A DNA stretch of 64,000 nt. Source: Proteiniclasticum aestuarii (GTDB taxonomy: Bacteria > Bacillota > Clostridia > Clostridiales > Clostridiaceae). Shown one piece after another: positions 36,242 through 46,436 of this stretch; position 1 is the stretch's first letter; every line of letters begins with the position of its first letter. The stretch covers positions 62,001 to 126,000 of the forward strand of contig NZ_JAFNJU010000002.1 of the NCBI RefSeq assembly GCF_017368455.1. The letters run 5' to 3'. The translations under genes were made by a program, and so were the position numbers. The notes under the pieces were generated by a model, which ran no database searches, had not been told where the DNA came from, and saw only the letters and a program-made list of their open reading frames with translations.

Positions 36242-37090
36242 CTAAAATCCGAAGGTGAACAGCTCCACATCGATGGTGATCTTTGTGAGCTTCGCTCCGG
36301 GGTCTGTGATCTCCCTGTCCCATAACATGGGGGTCATGAGCAGGAGATCATCCGCATAGGCTTCCACATTTTCTATAGCCCTTATTTTTCTTTCACTTCG
36401 TACCTTCGCATGCTCTCTGAGATGCGCTACGATCTCGTGATTCTTGTATTCCGGCATTCCGTAGAGCCTGCGAAGCTCCTTGAGATAGCCGGAATCCGGA
36501 ATGACCTTCACGCAGAACCCGTCTTCCTTCAGGACTCTTCTGAAGTCCTTGTAGTTCACCGGAGACAGGATGTTCACGATGACATCGAAGGTGTGCTCCT
36601 GGAACGGCAGACGGGCAAGATCAGCCACGAAGTAGAGCACTTCGTTGTCTTTTCTTCCGGCGATGCTGATGCCGTCCTTGCTGAGATCCACCCCGATGAG
36701 CTCCGTATCGATTCCTTTATCGGTGAAATATCTTCCGATCATCTCGATATGGCTGCCGTCGCCGCATCCGGCGTCCAGGATCCGGAGGGTTTCTCCTTCT
36801 TTTCCGCTGGCAAGATAATGCGCATAAATTTCTTCGCAGACACCTTTTATGATCTCATTGAAGAACCCATAGGCGATGACTCTTTCTCTCGCCTCCAGCA
36901 TATTCATGTTGTAGTTCTCTTCTCCATAGCCCAGCACAAAGTTGACGGTTCCCTTTTTCGAGATGTCGTAGCTATGACCGGATTCGCACTTCAGGCTCTT
37001 TCCTTCCACTGTGAAAGTGCTGCCGCATTTGGGGCAGTGAAGGACATCTAACTTTTTCATCTGGATGATTTTCTTATCGATTTTCTTCAC
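36242..37090 (-). CDS. RlmA-like 23S rRNA (guanine-N1)-methyltransferase
   Basis: 282 aa. An N-terminal zinc ribbon (C19, C22, C35, H39: CPKCG...CESGH) precedes a class I SAM-dependent methyltransferase fold with ILDAGCGDGSHIEMIG (motif I), LIGVDLSKDGI (motif II) and FDVIVNILSPVNYKDFRRVL. This layout is that of RlmA, which modifies G745/G748 of 23S rRNA and can affect macrolide or tylosin binding. It starts with GTG, 9 bases after AGGAG; an ATG ten codons in has no ribosome site. It heads the transcription unit with parE and parC. Confidence 0.82.
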   Translation of the reverse strand: MKKIDKKIIQMKKLDVLHCPKCGSTFTVEGKSLKCESGHSYDISKKGTVNFVLGYGEENYNMNMLEARERVIAYGFFNEIIKGVCEEIYAHYLASGKEGETLRILDAGCGDGSHIEMIGRYFTDKGIDTELIGVDLSKDGISIAGRKDNEVLYFVADLARLPFQEHTFDVIVNILSPVNYKDFRRVLKEDGFCVKVIPDSGYLKELRRLYGMPEYKNHEIVAHLREHAKVRSERKIRAIENVEAYADDLLLMTPMLWDREITDPGAKLTKITIDVELFTFGF

Positions 37091-37585
37091 GCTTGCTCTC
37101 TCCTATCTTCAGGTGGAAATGCTTCTTCCCCTTGTTTCCTGAGCAGATTCTTCTTATTCATTCTTTAAGGTTCAGATCCTCCATCTCTTCTGAGTGCCTG
37201 AATTGACGGCATCACAAAGGATACGGAATCTGACTCCAACATTAAAATTATAGCAGAAAAACGACCATACTAGAAATGATATCTCATAACCGGGATTTTA
37301 TTGGCAGAATCAACGAACTTCCAGAAAATCTGAATCTGAAATATTTTGTTTTGGTTGTCAAAGAAGATTTTCAGTTTCCTCTCAATTTTTTATTAAACCA
37401 TTTAACAAAACAGCGCATAATTCTCAAACCGTTACCATATTTGTAAACTTATTGTCACATTTGTTGTTGCAGCTTAGCTCCAGTGCTATAATTATCCCAG
37501 ATGTATTTTCAATATTGGATGTTTTCACAATTTCGTGATAATTCGGAATTGAAATGCAAATATTGTTTATAGGAGGGCCAATCAC
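37091..37585. other. Divergent promoter region between rlmA-like and subtilase genes
   Basis: 495 bp AT-rich. Leftward, TATAAT at 37247-37252 (minus strand) is the best -10 for the rlmA-parE-parC unit. Rightward, the subtilase promoter lies at 37464-37492. The middle holds no recognised element. Confidence 0.6.
37464..37492 (+). promoter_or_regulatory. Promoter of the subtilase gene
   Basis: TTGTTG (37464-37469), 17 bp, TATAAT (37487-37492); the leader is about 87 nt. Confidence 0.6.
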
Positions 37586-40500
37586 TTGAAGAGACTATCA
37601 TCAAGAATCGCAACGCTACTACTGTTTCTGTTCCTGTTCACATCCAGCGGTTTCATGGCGAAAGCTGATGTCGTGAAGAAATTGGATCTGCCGCAGCGCA
37701 ATACTGTCAGCCTGAAGGATGACAACCTACGAAGCGTGTCCCTCTCCGGCGCCGCCTCCACCTACAAAGATGATGACCTGGTCAGAGTCATCGTGGAAGT
37801 CACCGGAAATCCGGTGATCGCCTATGCCACAGAACGCGGCATCAAGGTCAGCGAAATCGACAAAGCCAAGAAGCAGAGTCTGATCAAAGAGAATCAGGCC
37901 AGGCAGAAGGCGGTCAAGGCGCTGATCAAAGCAGCCGGAATCAGCATGAAGGAACTGAATTCCTTCACGAATGTTCTCAACGGATTCAGTATTGAAACAC
38001 AGTACAGGAACATCAAGGATATTGAGAATCTCAGCGGTGTCACCCATGTATCCATTGCCAACACCTTCTCAAGACCCGATCCAGACATGGAAAACAGCAA
38101 AGACATCGTCAATGCTGTAGAGACCTGGGCTCTTGGTTACAATGGAGAAGGTATGGTGGTTGCCATCATCGATACAGGCATCGACCCATCCCATAAGGAT
38201 ATGATCCTTACAGATGAAAGCACAGCAGCCATCACAGAAGAGGATCTTAGTGGTCTTCCTGGTACCTACAGAACAGCAAAAGTCCCTTATGGCTACAACT
38301 ATATGGACAACAACCAGGAAATCCTGGATCTGGGACCTGAAGCTTCCGAACACGGCATGCATGTAGCCGGAACCGTCGGTGCCAACGGTGATCCAGATAA
38401 TGGTGGTATCCGAGGCGTGGCTCCAGAAGCGCAGCTTCTGGCCATGAAGGTCTTTGGTAACAATCCTGCCATGGCATCCACCTTCGGTGATGTCATCGTG
38501 AAAGCCATCGATGATTCCGTGGAACTTGGCGCAGACGTCATCAATATGAGTCTGGGCTCCACCGCAGCCTATGTGCAGGAAGATGATCTGGAGCAGGTTG
38601 CAGTAAGAAACGCCATGGAAAATGGTGTGATTTCTGCCATTTCAGCAGGAAACTCCGCTTATTTCGGAAACGGATGGGACCTGCCATATGATAGCAATCC
38701 GGATATCGGCGTTGTCGGAGCACCTGGTATTGCCAATGAATCCATTCAGGTGGCTTCCATCGAGAATACTGTTATTTCTGCATTGGCTCTGGAATTCATC
38801 TACGATGGAGATACAGTCTTTGCTCCCTATACATCTTCTGGTCCCAAGGATCCCAAAGATGTATTCTCTGGTGAAATGGAATATCTTTATGCCGGACTTG
38901 GTGCTCCGGATGAATTTGTGGGTCAAGATTTTTCCGGAAAGATTGCCCTCATCATGCGTGGATCTTATAACTTCACTGATAAAATCACCAACGCTTACAA
39001 TGCAGGTGCTGCAGGAGTTATCGTCTATAACCATGAAACAGGAGGAGAAGAACTGATCAACATGGCCTATCCTTCTGGATTGAATTTACCAGCTGTTTTT
39101 ATCGGAAACAGCTATGGGGAAATGATGAGAGAGCTCATTGCATCAGGTGGAAACATGGTCTCCTTTAATGGAAATACATCGAGTTCGCCCAATCCGAAGG
39201 CTGGAAATATGTCCGACTTCTCATCCTGGGGAACTACACCAGACCTCGATTTCAAACCTGAAATTACTGCTCCTGGTGGAAACATATGGTCTACAGCACA
39301 GAATAATGAATATCAGACCATGAGCGGTACGTCCATGGCAGCACCTCATGTTGCAGGTGGCTCCGCACTTGTGCTTCAGAGAGTTGATGAAGAATTTGGT
39401 CTTTTGGACGGAGAAAGAGTTCAGATGGCCAAGAATCTGCTTTTAAGCACAGCAGTCCCTCATGATATCACAATAAATCTTAATATGGCTCCTCCAGATG
39501 AAGAACCGGTTATAAGGTCATATACAACATATACCTCACCTAGAAGACAAGGTGCTGGTGTGATGGATCTTAAGGCTGCTACCACAACCCCCGCTGTGGC
39601 TTATGATAATACTTCAGGTATAAGCAAAGTATCCTTATTGGAAATGGATAATATCAATACATTCACCTTGGAATTGAAGAATTTCAGCGATGAAGAACTT
39701 ACCTATATTCCTGATGGAACCGTTCAGACCGACCTCAGCGATTCGTTTTATAATTATACTGAATCGCAGGGAGTTTTCAAACCTGGAACCATCGGTGATG
39801 ATGGTATGGGTGACTATCCCATTACTTTTGACAAAGACTCCTATACTGTTCCAGCAAACGGAACTGTAGACGTAGAGGTGACTGTGAATCTCACCGGTGC
39901 AGTGGAATGGCTTAATAACAAACCACTACTAGCTGTTTTCGAAAACGGAACCTTCATCGAAGGATTTGTCACTTTTGAAGAATCTACAGATACCCATCCA
40001 GCTCTCAGTATCCCATACATGGGCTTCTATGGAGAATGGGATACACCACCAGTTGTAGATGGCAGCATCTACGATGATACTACATTCTATGGATACACAT
40101 CCCTTGCAACATACGATAGTGCAACTGATGGCCTGAATTTCCTTGGTATGGATCTGGTAGGAAACGCTTCTAATGATTACATCGCCTTCTCTCCAAATAA
40201 GGACGGAAACCAGGATAACGCCATCCCAGTACTATCCTTCCTGAGAAACGCAAAGGACTTTGAAGCAAACATCCTGGATGCCGATGAAAATGTTGTTCGT
40301 AAACTGTACATGGAAAACTTCCTGAGGAAGAATTACTTTGACGGTGGTCTGAACAGTCCATACAGCGTGAACCTCTCCTGGTTATGGGATGGCAGCGTAA
40401 ACGGCAAGACCGTGCCAGATGGAGAATACTTCTACGAAGTGAAGACAAGAATCGATTATGATGGCGCCGAGTGGCAGAGCGTAAAGTTCCCTGTAAAGGT

Positions 40501-41422
40501 TGATACCGTACGACCATCATTCGATGGTGGAGCATATAACGAAGATACTAAACAGCTGACGATCAATGCCAGTGATGACTTCAGTGGAATCTACTATATC
40601 GGTATCTTCACGAAAAACAGGGATCCATACATCACATCTGATGGTGTCTTTGATCTTCTTGAAAACCCTGTCGCATCAGATTCCTACCTCGTCATCACGG
40701 ACTTTGCAGGCAACCAGATCGTCATGAGCCTGAAGAATGTTCTGAAGGATCTCAACAAAGGAAACAGTCAGGGTAAACCAACCCAGAATGAACCCACTCA
40801 GAATCAGCCTGCCTCTCCAGTGAAGGAACCTAAAAAGATTCTTGATGGAGATACAACGGCTCCTGTAGTAATGGTTACCTACCCTGAATTCTTCGAAATA
40901 TACAATTCAGGAAATATCACCATGCAGGGTCTCGTCACTGATGAATCCGCACTGGATTATCTCAAGATCAATGGTGAATCCGTTGAGTTCTACTGGGATA
41001 ATCATCAGGGAGGATGGCTCTTCACTCACACACTCACATTAGAGGATGGTTACCATTCCATTGACGTGGATGCAGGAGATAAGGCTGGAAATTCCCTAGC
41101 CTTTGCCCATAAAATATTTGTGGACAGTGAGAAGCCGGTAATTGACGTGAGCGCTCTTCCAGAAACAACCGATCAGGAAACCATCACACTGAAAGCGCTT
41201 ATTACAGACAATCTTCCAAGTCTCGAAATAAGACTGAATTCAGATATGATCACGAAGATTGCGCCAGACTGGTCCTACTTTGATACTCTGGAACCAGCTT
41301 CCTATGACTTGAATGAAGAAATGCCACTTGAACCTGGTATCAACACATTCACCATAGAAGCACTGGATGATGCTGGAAACAAGACAGTAGAGACCGTCAC
41401 AATCGAAAGAGTAACTCCATAA
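37586..41422 (+). CDS. Secreted S8 subtilisin-family protease (lactocepin-like)
   Basis: 1278 aa. Signal peptide 1-27 (KRLSSRIATLLLFLFLFTSSGFMAKA), an I9-type propeptide (about 60-165), then the catalytic domain with D196 (VVAIIDTGIDPSH), H256 (EHGMHVAGTVGANG) and S583 (MSGTSMAAPHVAGG). A protease-associated insert lies at about 400-510 (GKIALIMRGSYNF, AAGVIVYNHE), followed by Fn3/Ig-like domains to the end. No LPxTG-type motif, transmembrane segment or S-layer homology domain is seen, so it may be released or held non-covalently. It probably feeds peptide and amino-acid fermentation. Start is TTG with AGGAGGG 8 bases upstream. It is monocistronic. Confidence 0.92.
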   Translation: MKRLSSRIATLLLFLFLFTSSGFMAKADVVKKLDLPQRNTVSLKDDNLRSVSLSGAASTYKDDDLVRVIVEVTGNPVIAYATERGIKVSEIDKAKKQSLIKENQARQKAVKALIKAAGISMKELNSFTNVLNGFSIETQYRNIKDIENLSGVTHVSIANTFSRPDPDMENSKDIVNAVETWALGYNGEGMVVAIIDTGIDPSHKDMILTDESTAAITEEDLSGLPGTYRTAKVPYGYNYMDNNQEILDLGPEASEHGMHVAGTVGANGDPDNGGIRGVAPEAQLLAMKVFGNNPAMASTFGDVIVKAIDDSVELGADVINMSLGSTAAYVQEDDLEQVAVRNAMENGVISAISAGNSAYFGNGWDLPYDSNPDIGVVGAPGIANESIQVASIENTVISALALEFIYDGDTVFAPYTSSGPKDPKDVFSGEMEYLYAGLGAPDEFVGQDFSGKIALIMRGSYNFTDKITNAYNAGAAGVIVYNHETGGEELINMAYPSGLNLPAVFIGNSYGEMMRELIASGGNMVSFNGNTSSSPNPKAGNMSDFSSWGTTPDLDFKPEITAPGGNIWSTAQNNEYQTMSGTSMAAPHVAGGSALVLQRVDEEFGLLDGERVQMAKNLLLSTAVPHDITINLNMAPPDEEPVIRSYTTYTSPRRQGAGVMDLKAATTTPAVAYDNTSGISKVSLLEMDNINTFTLELKNFSDEELTYIPDGTVQTDLSDSFYNYTESQGVFKPGTIGDDGMGDYPITFDKDSYTVPANGTVDVEVTVNLTGAVEWLNNKPLLAVFENGTFIEGFVTFEESTDTHPALSIPYMGFYGEWDTPPVVDGSIYDDTTFYGYTSLATYDSATDGLNFLGMDLVGNASNDYIAFSPNKDGNQDNAIPVLSFLRNAKDFEANILDADENVVRKLYMENFLRKNYFDGGLNSPYSVNLSWLWDGSVNGKTVPDGEYFYEVKTRIDYDGAEWQSVKFPVKVDTVRPSFDGGAYNEDTKQLTINASDDFSGIYYIGIFTKNRDPYITSDGVFDLLENPVASDSYLVITDFAGNQIVMSLKNVLKDLNKGNSQGKPTQNEPTQNQPASPVKEPKKILDGDTTAPVVMVTYPEFFEIYNSGNITMQGLVTDESALDYLKINGESVEFYWDNHQGGWLFTHTLTLEDGYHSIDVDAGDKAGNSLAFAHKIFVDSEKPVIDVSALPETTDQETITLKALITDNLPSLEIRLNSDMITKIAPDWSYFDTLEPASYDLNEEMPLEPGINTFTIEALDDAGNKTVETVTIERVTP

Positions 41423-41467
41423 TAATCTAAAGCCGATAAACAGAATCAGGCTTCAGTAAGTACACGC

Positions 41468-41505
41468 AAAGCATCGTATACCGCACTGGTATACGGTGCT
41501 TTTTC
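41468..41505 (+). terminator. Terminator of the subtilase gene
   Basis: Stem AGCATCGTATACC/GGTATACGGTGCT with a 5-base loop and a T run. Confidence 0.9.
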
Positions 41506-41553
41506 ATCATCAGAAATATGGTCTCGTTTATGACCAGAACATCCTGATTCAAA

Positions 41554-41595
41554 GAGAAAGAAGGAGCTATTGTATCAACATACAGTAGCTCCTTC
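41554..41595 (-). terminator. Terminator of the transaldolase-like gene
   Basis: Minus-strand stem GAAGGAGCTA/TAGCTCCTTC followed by TTTCTCTTT. Confidence 0.8.
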
Positions 41596-41624
41596 AAGGA
41601 TTCATTGAATATTTTGTTCTCTTC

Positions 41625-42284
41625 TTATCTGCTCAGTTTCTCGAGCTCTTCTCCATGCTGGTTGAAAACCCTGATGGCCTTTCCAGCCACATCCTTGTTG
41701 ATCATCTGAAGAAAGAGATCATATGGAATGGTCGCGGTGTGTGCACCTGAAGTCAGTGCCCCCACAATCTGGTTGGTGTTCTTAAAGCTGGCCGCCACGA
41801 TGGTGCATGAAAGGCCGCGATCATCAAAGAACATTCTCATCTTCTCGATGGCTTCAAAGGGATTGACCCCATTGTTTTCCATACGGTTCACATAGGGTGC
41901 CACACTGTCGCATCCTGCCAGAGCACCCAGGATCGCCTGATCTGCTGAGTAGATGGCCGTGCCGAGGATCTCGGCATCCGGATCTTCTTCCTTGATCCTT
42001 TTCACCGCTTCCAGTCCATGGACATCCATGGATACCTTATAGGCGATTCTGTTCTCCGTATTCACGGATTTCACTCGTCTGTAATCCTCTACCAGTGCAT
42101 CGGCAGAGTCTCCCAGAACCTGAACATAGAGCTTTGAAACTCCTAAATCCAGAATACCTCTGATCTGCTTCATCCTTTCCGTCTTTTCCTTCAGAAGGAT
42201 GGTCGGATTGGTGGTGACCCCCTGAAATACACCGGTCTTTATCGCTTCAGCGATTTCCATGAGATTGGCTGTATCTAGATACAT
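41625..42284 (-). CDS. Transaldolase / fructose-6-phosphate aldolase-like protein
   Basis: 219-aa class I aldolase of the small transaldolase (TalC/FSA, MipB) subfamily, about 215-220 aa as expected. The Schiff-base lysine is K83 in AYKVSMDVHG; other marks are YLDTANLMEI at the start, GVTTNPTIL and AASFKNTNQI. It would transfer dihydroxyacetone units between sugar phosphates or cleave fructose-6-phosphate. The open frame reaches a GTG at 42296, but the AAGGAAG box abuts that codon and lies 11 bases from the ATG at 42284. It follows the TetR gene on the same strand. Confidence 0.85.
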   Translation of the reverse strand: MYLDTANLMEIAEAIKTGVFQGVTTNPTILLKEKTERMKQIRGILDLGVSKLYVQVLGDSADALVEDYRRVKSVNTENRIAYKVSMDVHGLEAVKRIKEEDPDAEILGTAIYSADQAILGALAGCDSVAPYVNRMENNGVNPFEAIEKMRMFFDDRGLSCTIVAASFKNTNQIVGALTSGAHTATIPYDLFLQMINKDVAGKAIRVFNQHGEELEKLSR

Positions 42285-42352
42285 GTTTTCATCCACTTCC
42301 TTTATTGTTCTATCTTACAAAATAACTCGCATCTTAACTAATGCATCTTCAT

Positions 42353-42931
42353 TTAAGCTTTCAGCACAATTTTTCCTTCCGGAATGCCCAGCGCCTCTTC
42401 AATCAGTACCCTATGGATACTCGGGTCCGTGACCCCTTCCATATAGAGATCGGCGATGCCGGAGATGAGAATCTTCAGCATGTAGCCCGGATACTTGTTT
42501 TCGATGAAGCCCGCCTTCTTTCCCTCTTCAATAAGGACCCCGGCATGGGTGATGGCGATCTCTGATAGTCGGGTCTTGATGTATTCGAACATCCCGGAAT
42601 TACCCGGTGTGATGTTCATGAGGCTCGGGTGTTCCCGGATGGCGGAGAAGAAGAGATTCAGGATGGCACCAAGCTTTCCGTAGAAGTCCAGCCCTTCATT
42701 TTTCATGATTTTTCCGATTTCCTCATCCACCACCATGGAGAAGGATTCGATGACATAGGAAATGAGCTCCTCCTTTGACCTGAAATAGTAGTAGATGAGC
42801 CCCTTGGCCACATTAAGCTTTTTCGCGATGTCGCTCATGGAGGTCTTCTGTATCCCTTTCTCCTCGAAAAGCACCATGGCCATCTCAATGATCTCCTGTT
42901 TTCTCTCTTCCGGATCCTTTGATATTCTCAT
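42353..42931 (-). CDS. TetR-family repressor of the ABC exporter operon
   Basis: 192 aa. N-terminal TetR helix-turn-helix (IIEMAMVLFEEKGIQKTSMSDIAKKLNVAKGLIYYYFRSKEEL, shown in pieces: EKGIQKTSMSDIAKKL, NVAKGLIYYYF) and an unrelated ligand-binding C-terminal part. It is the third gene of the ABC unit, 10 bp after the permease. The 17-bp palindrome at 47183-47199, just downstream of the operon promoter, is of TetR-operator type, so autoregulation of the exporter operon is likely. The inducer is unknown. Confidence 0.9.
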   Translation of the reverse strand: MRISKDPEERKQEIIEMAMVLFEEKGIQKTSMSDIAKKLNVAKGLIYYYFRSKEELISYVIESFSMVVDEEIGKIMKNEGLDFYGKLGAILNLFFSAIREHPSLMNITPGNSGMFEYIKTRLSEIAITHAGVLIEEGKKAGFIENKYPGYMLKILISGIADLYMEGVTDPSIHRVLIEEALGIPEGKIVLKA

Positions 42932-42941
42932 CTTTTTCCTC

Positions 42942-45900
42942 CTATTCCACAGACTTCAGCGATGATGCCATATCCACATTCTGCAGTTTCCTGAACATGA
43001 ACAGATTCACAAACACGGCAAAGAGCATGGTGAGCACCGCAGACACCCCATAGGAGAACAGTTTGATGATTCTTCCGAACATCATGTTGTCCAGCTCCAT
43101 GGTATCGATGACAAACCGGTGCAGCACAAATCCCAGGAAAAGTCCCAGAAGGGTTCCGATGATGGTGAGAAAGATGTTTTCCCGATACACATAGGCGGAA
43201 ACCTCCTTGTCCCGGAAGCCCAGCACCTTGATGGTGGCGATCTCTCTGATTCTCTCCGTGATGTTGATGTTGGTCAGGTTGTACAGCACCACAAAGGCCA
43301 GGGCTCCTGCTGCAAGGATCAGAATCAGCACCACGAAATCCAGCATCTCCAGAGTCTTTCCGAATTCATCCCGGATGCTCTGCACCATCATGGACCCTAA
43401 AACCCCTTCATTGTCCATAAGGTTCTCACTGAAAGCGGATTCCTCGATGCCTTCGGGGTCTTCCAGATTGAAAAGTCCCGCGTTGATCTCCGGCTCTCTC
43501 AGGGTGATGGCATTGAAGTAGTCCTTATCCATATAGACATAGTGAGACAGGTAATTCTCCGCAATGCCGGAGACGGTGAATTCATAGGTTCTCGTATCCG
43601 TGTCTCTGTAGGTCAGGGTATCCCCCACGGAAACATCCAGAAGCTTTGCGATCTTTTCCGTGATCACAGCGCCGCCCTTGGATAGCTCCAGTTTCTCCTG
43701 GGATGTCCTTTCCCGGAGATCAAAGAAGTCTTCCACATCTCTTGTCTCCCCGGGCACCATGAGATTCACTTCATACTCTCTGCTGGAACCGTTTCTGTAA
43801 AGAGTAACGCTTTCGTTATGGACGGAAAGATAGCTCTCCACATCCTCATTCTCTCCCAGGATCACATCCAGGTCCCGCAGGGATTCTTCCTTGTCGGTGT
43901 TCATGAAGACCATACCGTCGTAGAGAGAGATGTCGTCAAACTGACTGCCCATGATGGCATTGACGGAGTCCCGGATGCCAAACCCCGTGACCAGCAGCGC
44001 CGTGCATCCGGAGATGCCCAGCACCGTCATGAGGAATCTCTTCTTGTAGCGGAAGATGTTTCTGAAGGTCACCTTGTAGGAGAAGCTGAAGCGTTTCCAG
44101 AGGGGCGTGATCCGCTCCAGAAGAATACGCTTGCCCGGTTTCGGTGCCTTGGGCTGCATGAGGTTCGCCGGCGTCTCCTTCAGCTCACTGAGGGTGGCGA
44201 AAAGACTGGCTGAAACGGTGGTGACCACCGATATGGCGGTGGAGAGAAGCGCCAGGTCCCAGTGGAAGGGTGCCAGAATGTACGGCGTCGAGTACATGTT
44301 TCCGTAGATGCCGATGACCACTCTTGGAAACAGCTGAAAGCCCACAAGAAAGCCGATGACGCTTCCTATGAGACTGGCCAGAAGCGCATAGAGGATGTAC
44401 TTCATGGAAATGGTGGAGGTCTTGTAGCCCAGGGCCTTCAAGGTCCCGATCAGGATCCTCTCCTCTTCCACCATACGGGTCATGGTGGTCAGACACACCA
44501 GTGCCGCCACCAGAAAGAAGAACAGGGGAAAGATGGTGGCCAGAGACCCCAGTCTGTGGGCATCGTCCCCAAGACTCGCATAGCCCGGGAATCCGTCCCG
44601 GTCGTAGACAAACCACTCGTCGGGAATCTCCAGAATCTTTCTTTCCGCATCGAGGATCTCCTCTTCGGCTTCCGCGATCTTCTCCAGGGCATCGGCCTTC
44701 TCTTCTTCAAAGGTTCGCCTTCCGTCGGCAAGCTCGATCCTGGCATCCTTCAGCTCTCTACGGCCATCGATGAGGGACTGCTGAAATTCTTCTTCCGCCT
44801 CATCCAGCTGTCTTTCTCCGTCTGCAAGCTTTCTTTCGTTTTCATCCAGAGTGGCCTTGGCCGCATCCAGTTCCCGCTTTCCTGCATCAATTTCCGCCTT
44901 GGCAGATTGAAGCTCCGCTGCGCCCGCTTCGTATTCGGCAAGTCCTTCTTCGTATAAGGCTCTGCTTTCGGCAAGCTGCATAACCCCTTCTTCATAGGCA
45001 ATGACGCCTTCTTCATACTGGCTGATGCTGGAAGTCAGCGTGTCTTCCAGCTGCACCAGGGTGGAGTCCAGGGCATTTCGCAGGGAGTTTAAAAGGTTCG
45101 GGTCGTTATAAGGCACATTCTCTTCAAGAAAGGCTGCCAGATCCGGTGCATAGACCCTGATGTCGTTAAGAAGGGCATCATACTCCTCCTGGGTCAAGTC
45201 CGACCCTTCCGGAAGATTCGCTCTGATTTCCCGAAGGCCTGCCAGGGCTTCCTGAAGGAGCGCAATCTGCTCTTTTCCGCTGTCCAGCTGAGCCTTGGCA
45301 GATTCCAGCTCTCTTTCTCCCTGCAGGATCTGATTTCTCGCATCATCCAGCTGAGCCTTGGCGGAGGCCAGCTCCGCTGCGCCGTCCTGATAGTCGTTGT
45401 ATCCTTCCAGCCAGGCCGCATAGCCTTCAAAATATTCTTCTCTTCCTTCAGCAAGAGCTGCCTTGCCCTCTTCGATTTCTTCGCGGCGGTCGGCAAATTC
45501 CTGGGTGTACTTCTCCTCGCTTTCCCTGAGCTCCTGTTCTCCATTACGGATCTCTTCTTCTGCATCCTGAAGCTCCTTTTCCCCATCGGCGATCTTCTCC
45601 AGGGCTTCCGCTTTCTCCTTCTGGAGGGTTTCCTTCCCCTCATTCAGATCGTTTCTCAGCTCCTCAGTATCTCTTTCCATGGCATAGATGCCATAGGTTT
45701 CCATCTCTTCCTTCATGGGTGCATGATAGCTCTTGTATGCTTCGGAGTAGGCCATGAGATTCTGGGATTCTTTCGTTTCAATGAAGAGGTCCGTCACCTG
45801 GTCCAGCTTGAAGTCCGTATCGCTGACATAGCCGTAAAGGTCGATGGAGCCGTCTCCGATGCTGGTCTGTCCTCTTTCAATGCTGATGTAGAGGGGGGAA

Positions 45901-46436
45901 ATGACGAAACCTACGACCTTAAAAGACCCCCTTTTCAGCTTGTCTCTGATTTCACTGTCCTCTGGAAGAGATAACGTCACCTCATCCCCAATGGATACGC
46001 CCAGGGACTCCTTTGCCCCTTCCTCCAGAATGATCTCCGCCTGATTCTCCGGCAGTCTTCCCTCCATGACCATGGGACGGTTTAAAGGCGCCTCTTCTCC
46101 CAGAGGAAAGCTGTACACCTTGATGATAGCGGTCTGATCGCTGGAGGTGATGAAGGCATCCAGGCTGTAGCTCTCCTTGACGATGTAGGCTTCCGGCAGG
46201 GATTTCACCATCTCCAGGTCTTCCTCTGTGAAGCCTAAGGGGGACATGATCCGAAAGTCCGCCAGATCGTAGTCCTTGTAGTAGGTATCTGCGGAAAGAA
46301 TCATGTCCGGCTCAGCCGCCTTGATGCCCGCAAAGAATCCTACCCCCAGCGTGATCATGGCCATGATGGAGAGGAACCTGGATTTGCTGTTGTATACGGA
46401 CCGCTTCAGGTCCTTGAAAAATGATTTCTGCTTCAT
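42942..46436 (-). CDS. FtsX-like ABC transporter permease with large extracytoplasmic coiled coil
   Basis: 1164 aa. One membrane segment near residues 20-40, a beta-rich extracellular domain (45-250), then about 350 residues of heptad-like coiled coil (about 255-620; repeats such as EKIADGEKELQDAEEEI and AKAQLDDARNQILQGEREL). Three membrane segments at about 640-780, a second MacB-like periplasmic domain and three more C-terminal segments follow: two FtsX cores. Such proteins export lipids, peptides or drugs, or act mechanically on the envelope. The ATG at 46436 overlaps the ATPase stop codon (TAATG). Confidence 0.88.
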   Translation of the reverse strand: MKQKSFFKDLKRSVYNSKSRFLSIMAMITLGVGFFAGIKAAEPDMILSADTYYKDYDLADFRIMSPLGFTEEDLEMVKSLPEAYIVKESYSLDAFITSSDQTAIIKVYSFPLGEEAPLNRPMVMEGRLPENQAEIILEEGAKESLGVSIGDEVTLSLPEDSEIRDKLKRGSFKVVGFVISPLYISIERGQTSIGDGSIDLYGYVSDTDFKLDQVTDLFIETKESQNLMAYSEAYKSYHAPMKEEMETYGIYAMERDTEELRNDLNEGKETLQKEKAEALEKIADGEKELQDAEEEIRNGEQELRESEEKYTQEFADRREEIEEGKAALAEGREEYFEGYAAWLEGYNDYQDGAAELASAKAQLDDARNQILQGERELESAKAQLDSGKEQIALLQEALAGLREIRANLPEGSDLTQEEYDALLNDIRVYAPDLAAFLEENVPYNDPNLLNSLRNALDSTLVQLEDTLTSSISQYEEGVIAYEEGVMQLAESRALYEEGLAEYEAGAAELQSAKAEIDAGKRELDAAKATLDENERKLADGERQLDEAEEEFQQSLIDGRRELKDARIELADGRRTFEEEKADALEKIAEAEEEILDAERKILEIPDEWFVYDRDGFPGYASLGDDAHRLGSLATIFPLFFFLVAALVCLTTMTRMVEEERILIGTLKALGYKTSTISMKYILYALLASLIGSVIGFLVGFQLFPRVVIGIYGNMYSTPYILAPFHWDLALLSTAISVVTTVSASLFATLSELKETPANLMQPKAPKPGKRILLERITPLWKRFSFSYKVTFRNIFRYKKRFLMTVLGISGCTALLVTGFGIRDSVNAIMGSQFDDISLYDGMVFMNTDKEESLRDLDVILGENEDVESYLSVHNESVTLYRNGSSREYEVNLMVPGETRDVEDFFDLRERTSQEKLELSKGGAVITEKIAKLLDVSVGDTLTYRDTDTRTYEFTVSGIAENYLSHYVYMDKDYFNAITLREPEINAGLFNLEDPEGIEESAFSENLMDNEGVLGSMMVQSIRDEFGKTLEMLDFVVLILILAAGALAFVVLYNLTNINITERIREIATIKVLGFRDKEVSAYVYRENIFLTIIGTLLGLFLGFVLHRFVIDTMELDNMMFGRIIKLFSYGVSAVLTMLFAVFVNLFMFRKLQNVDMASSLKSVE

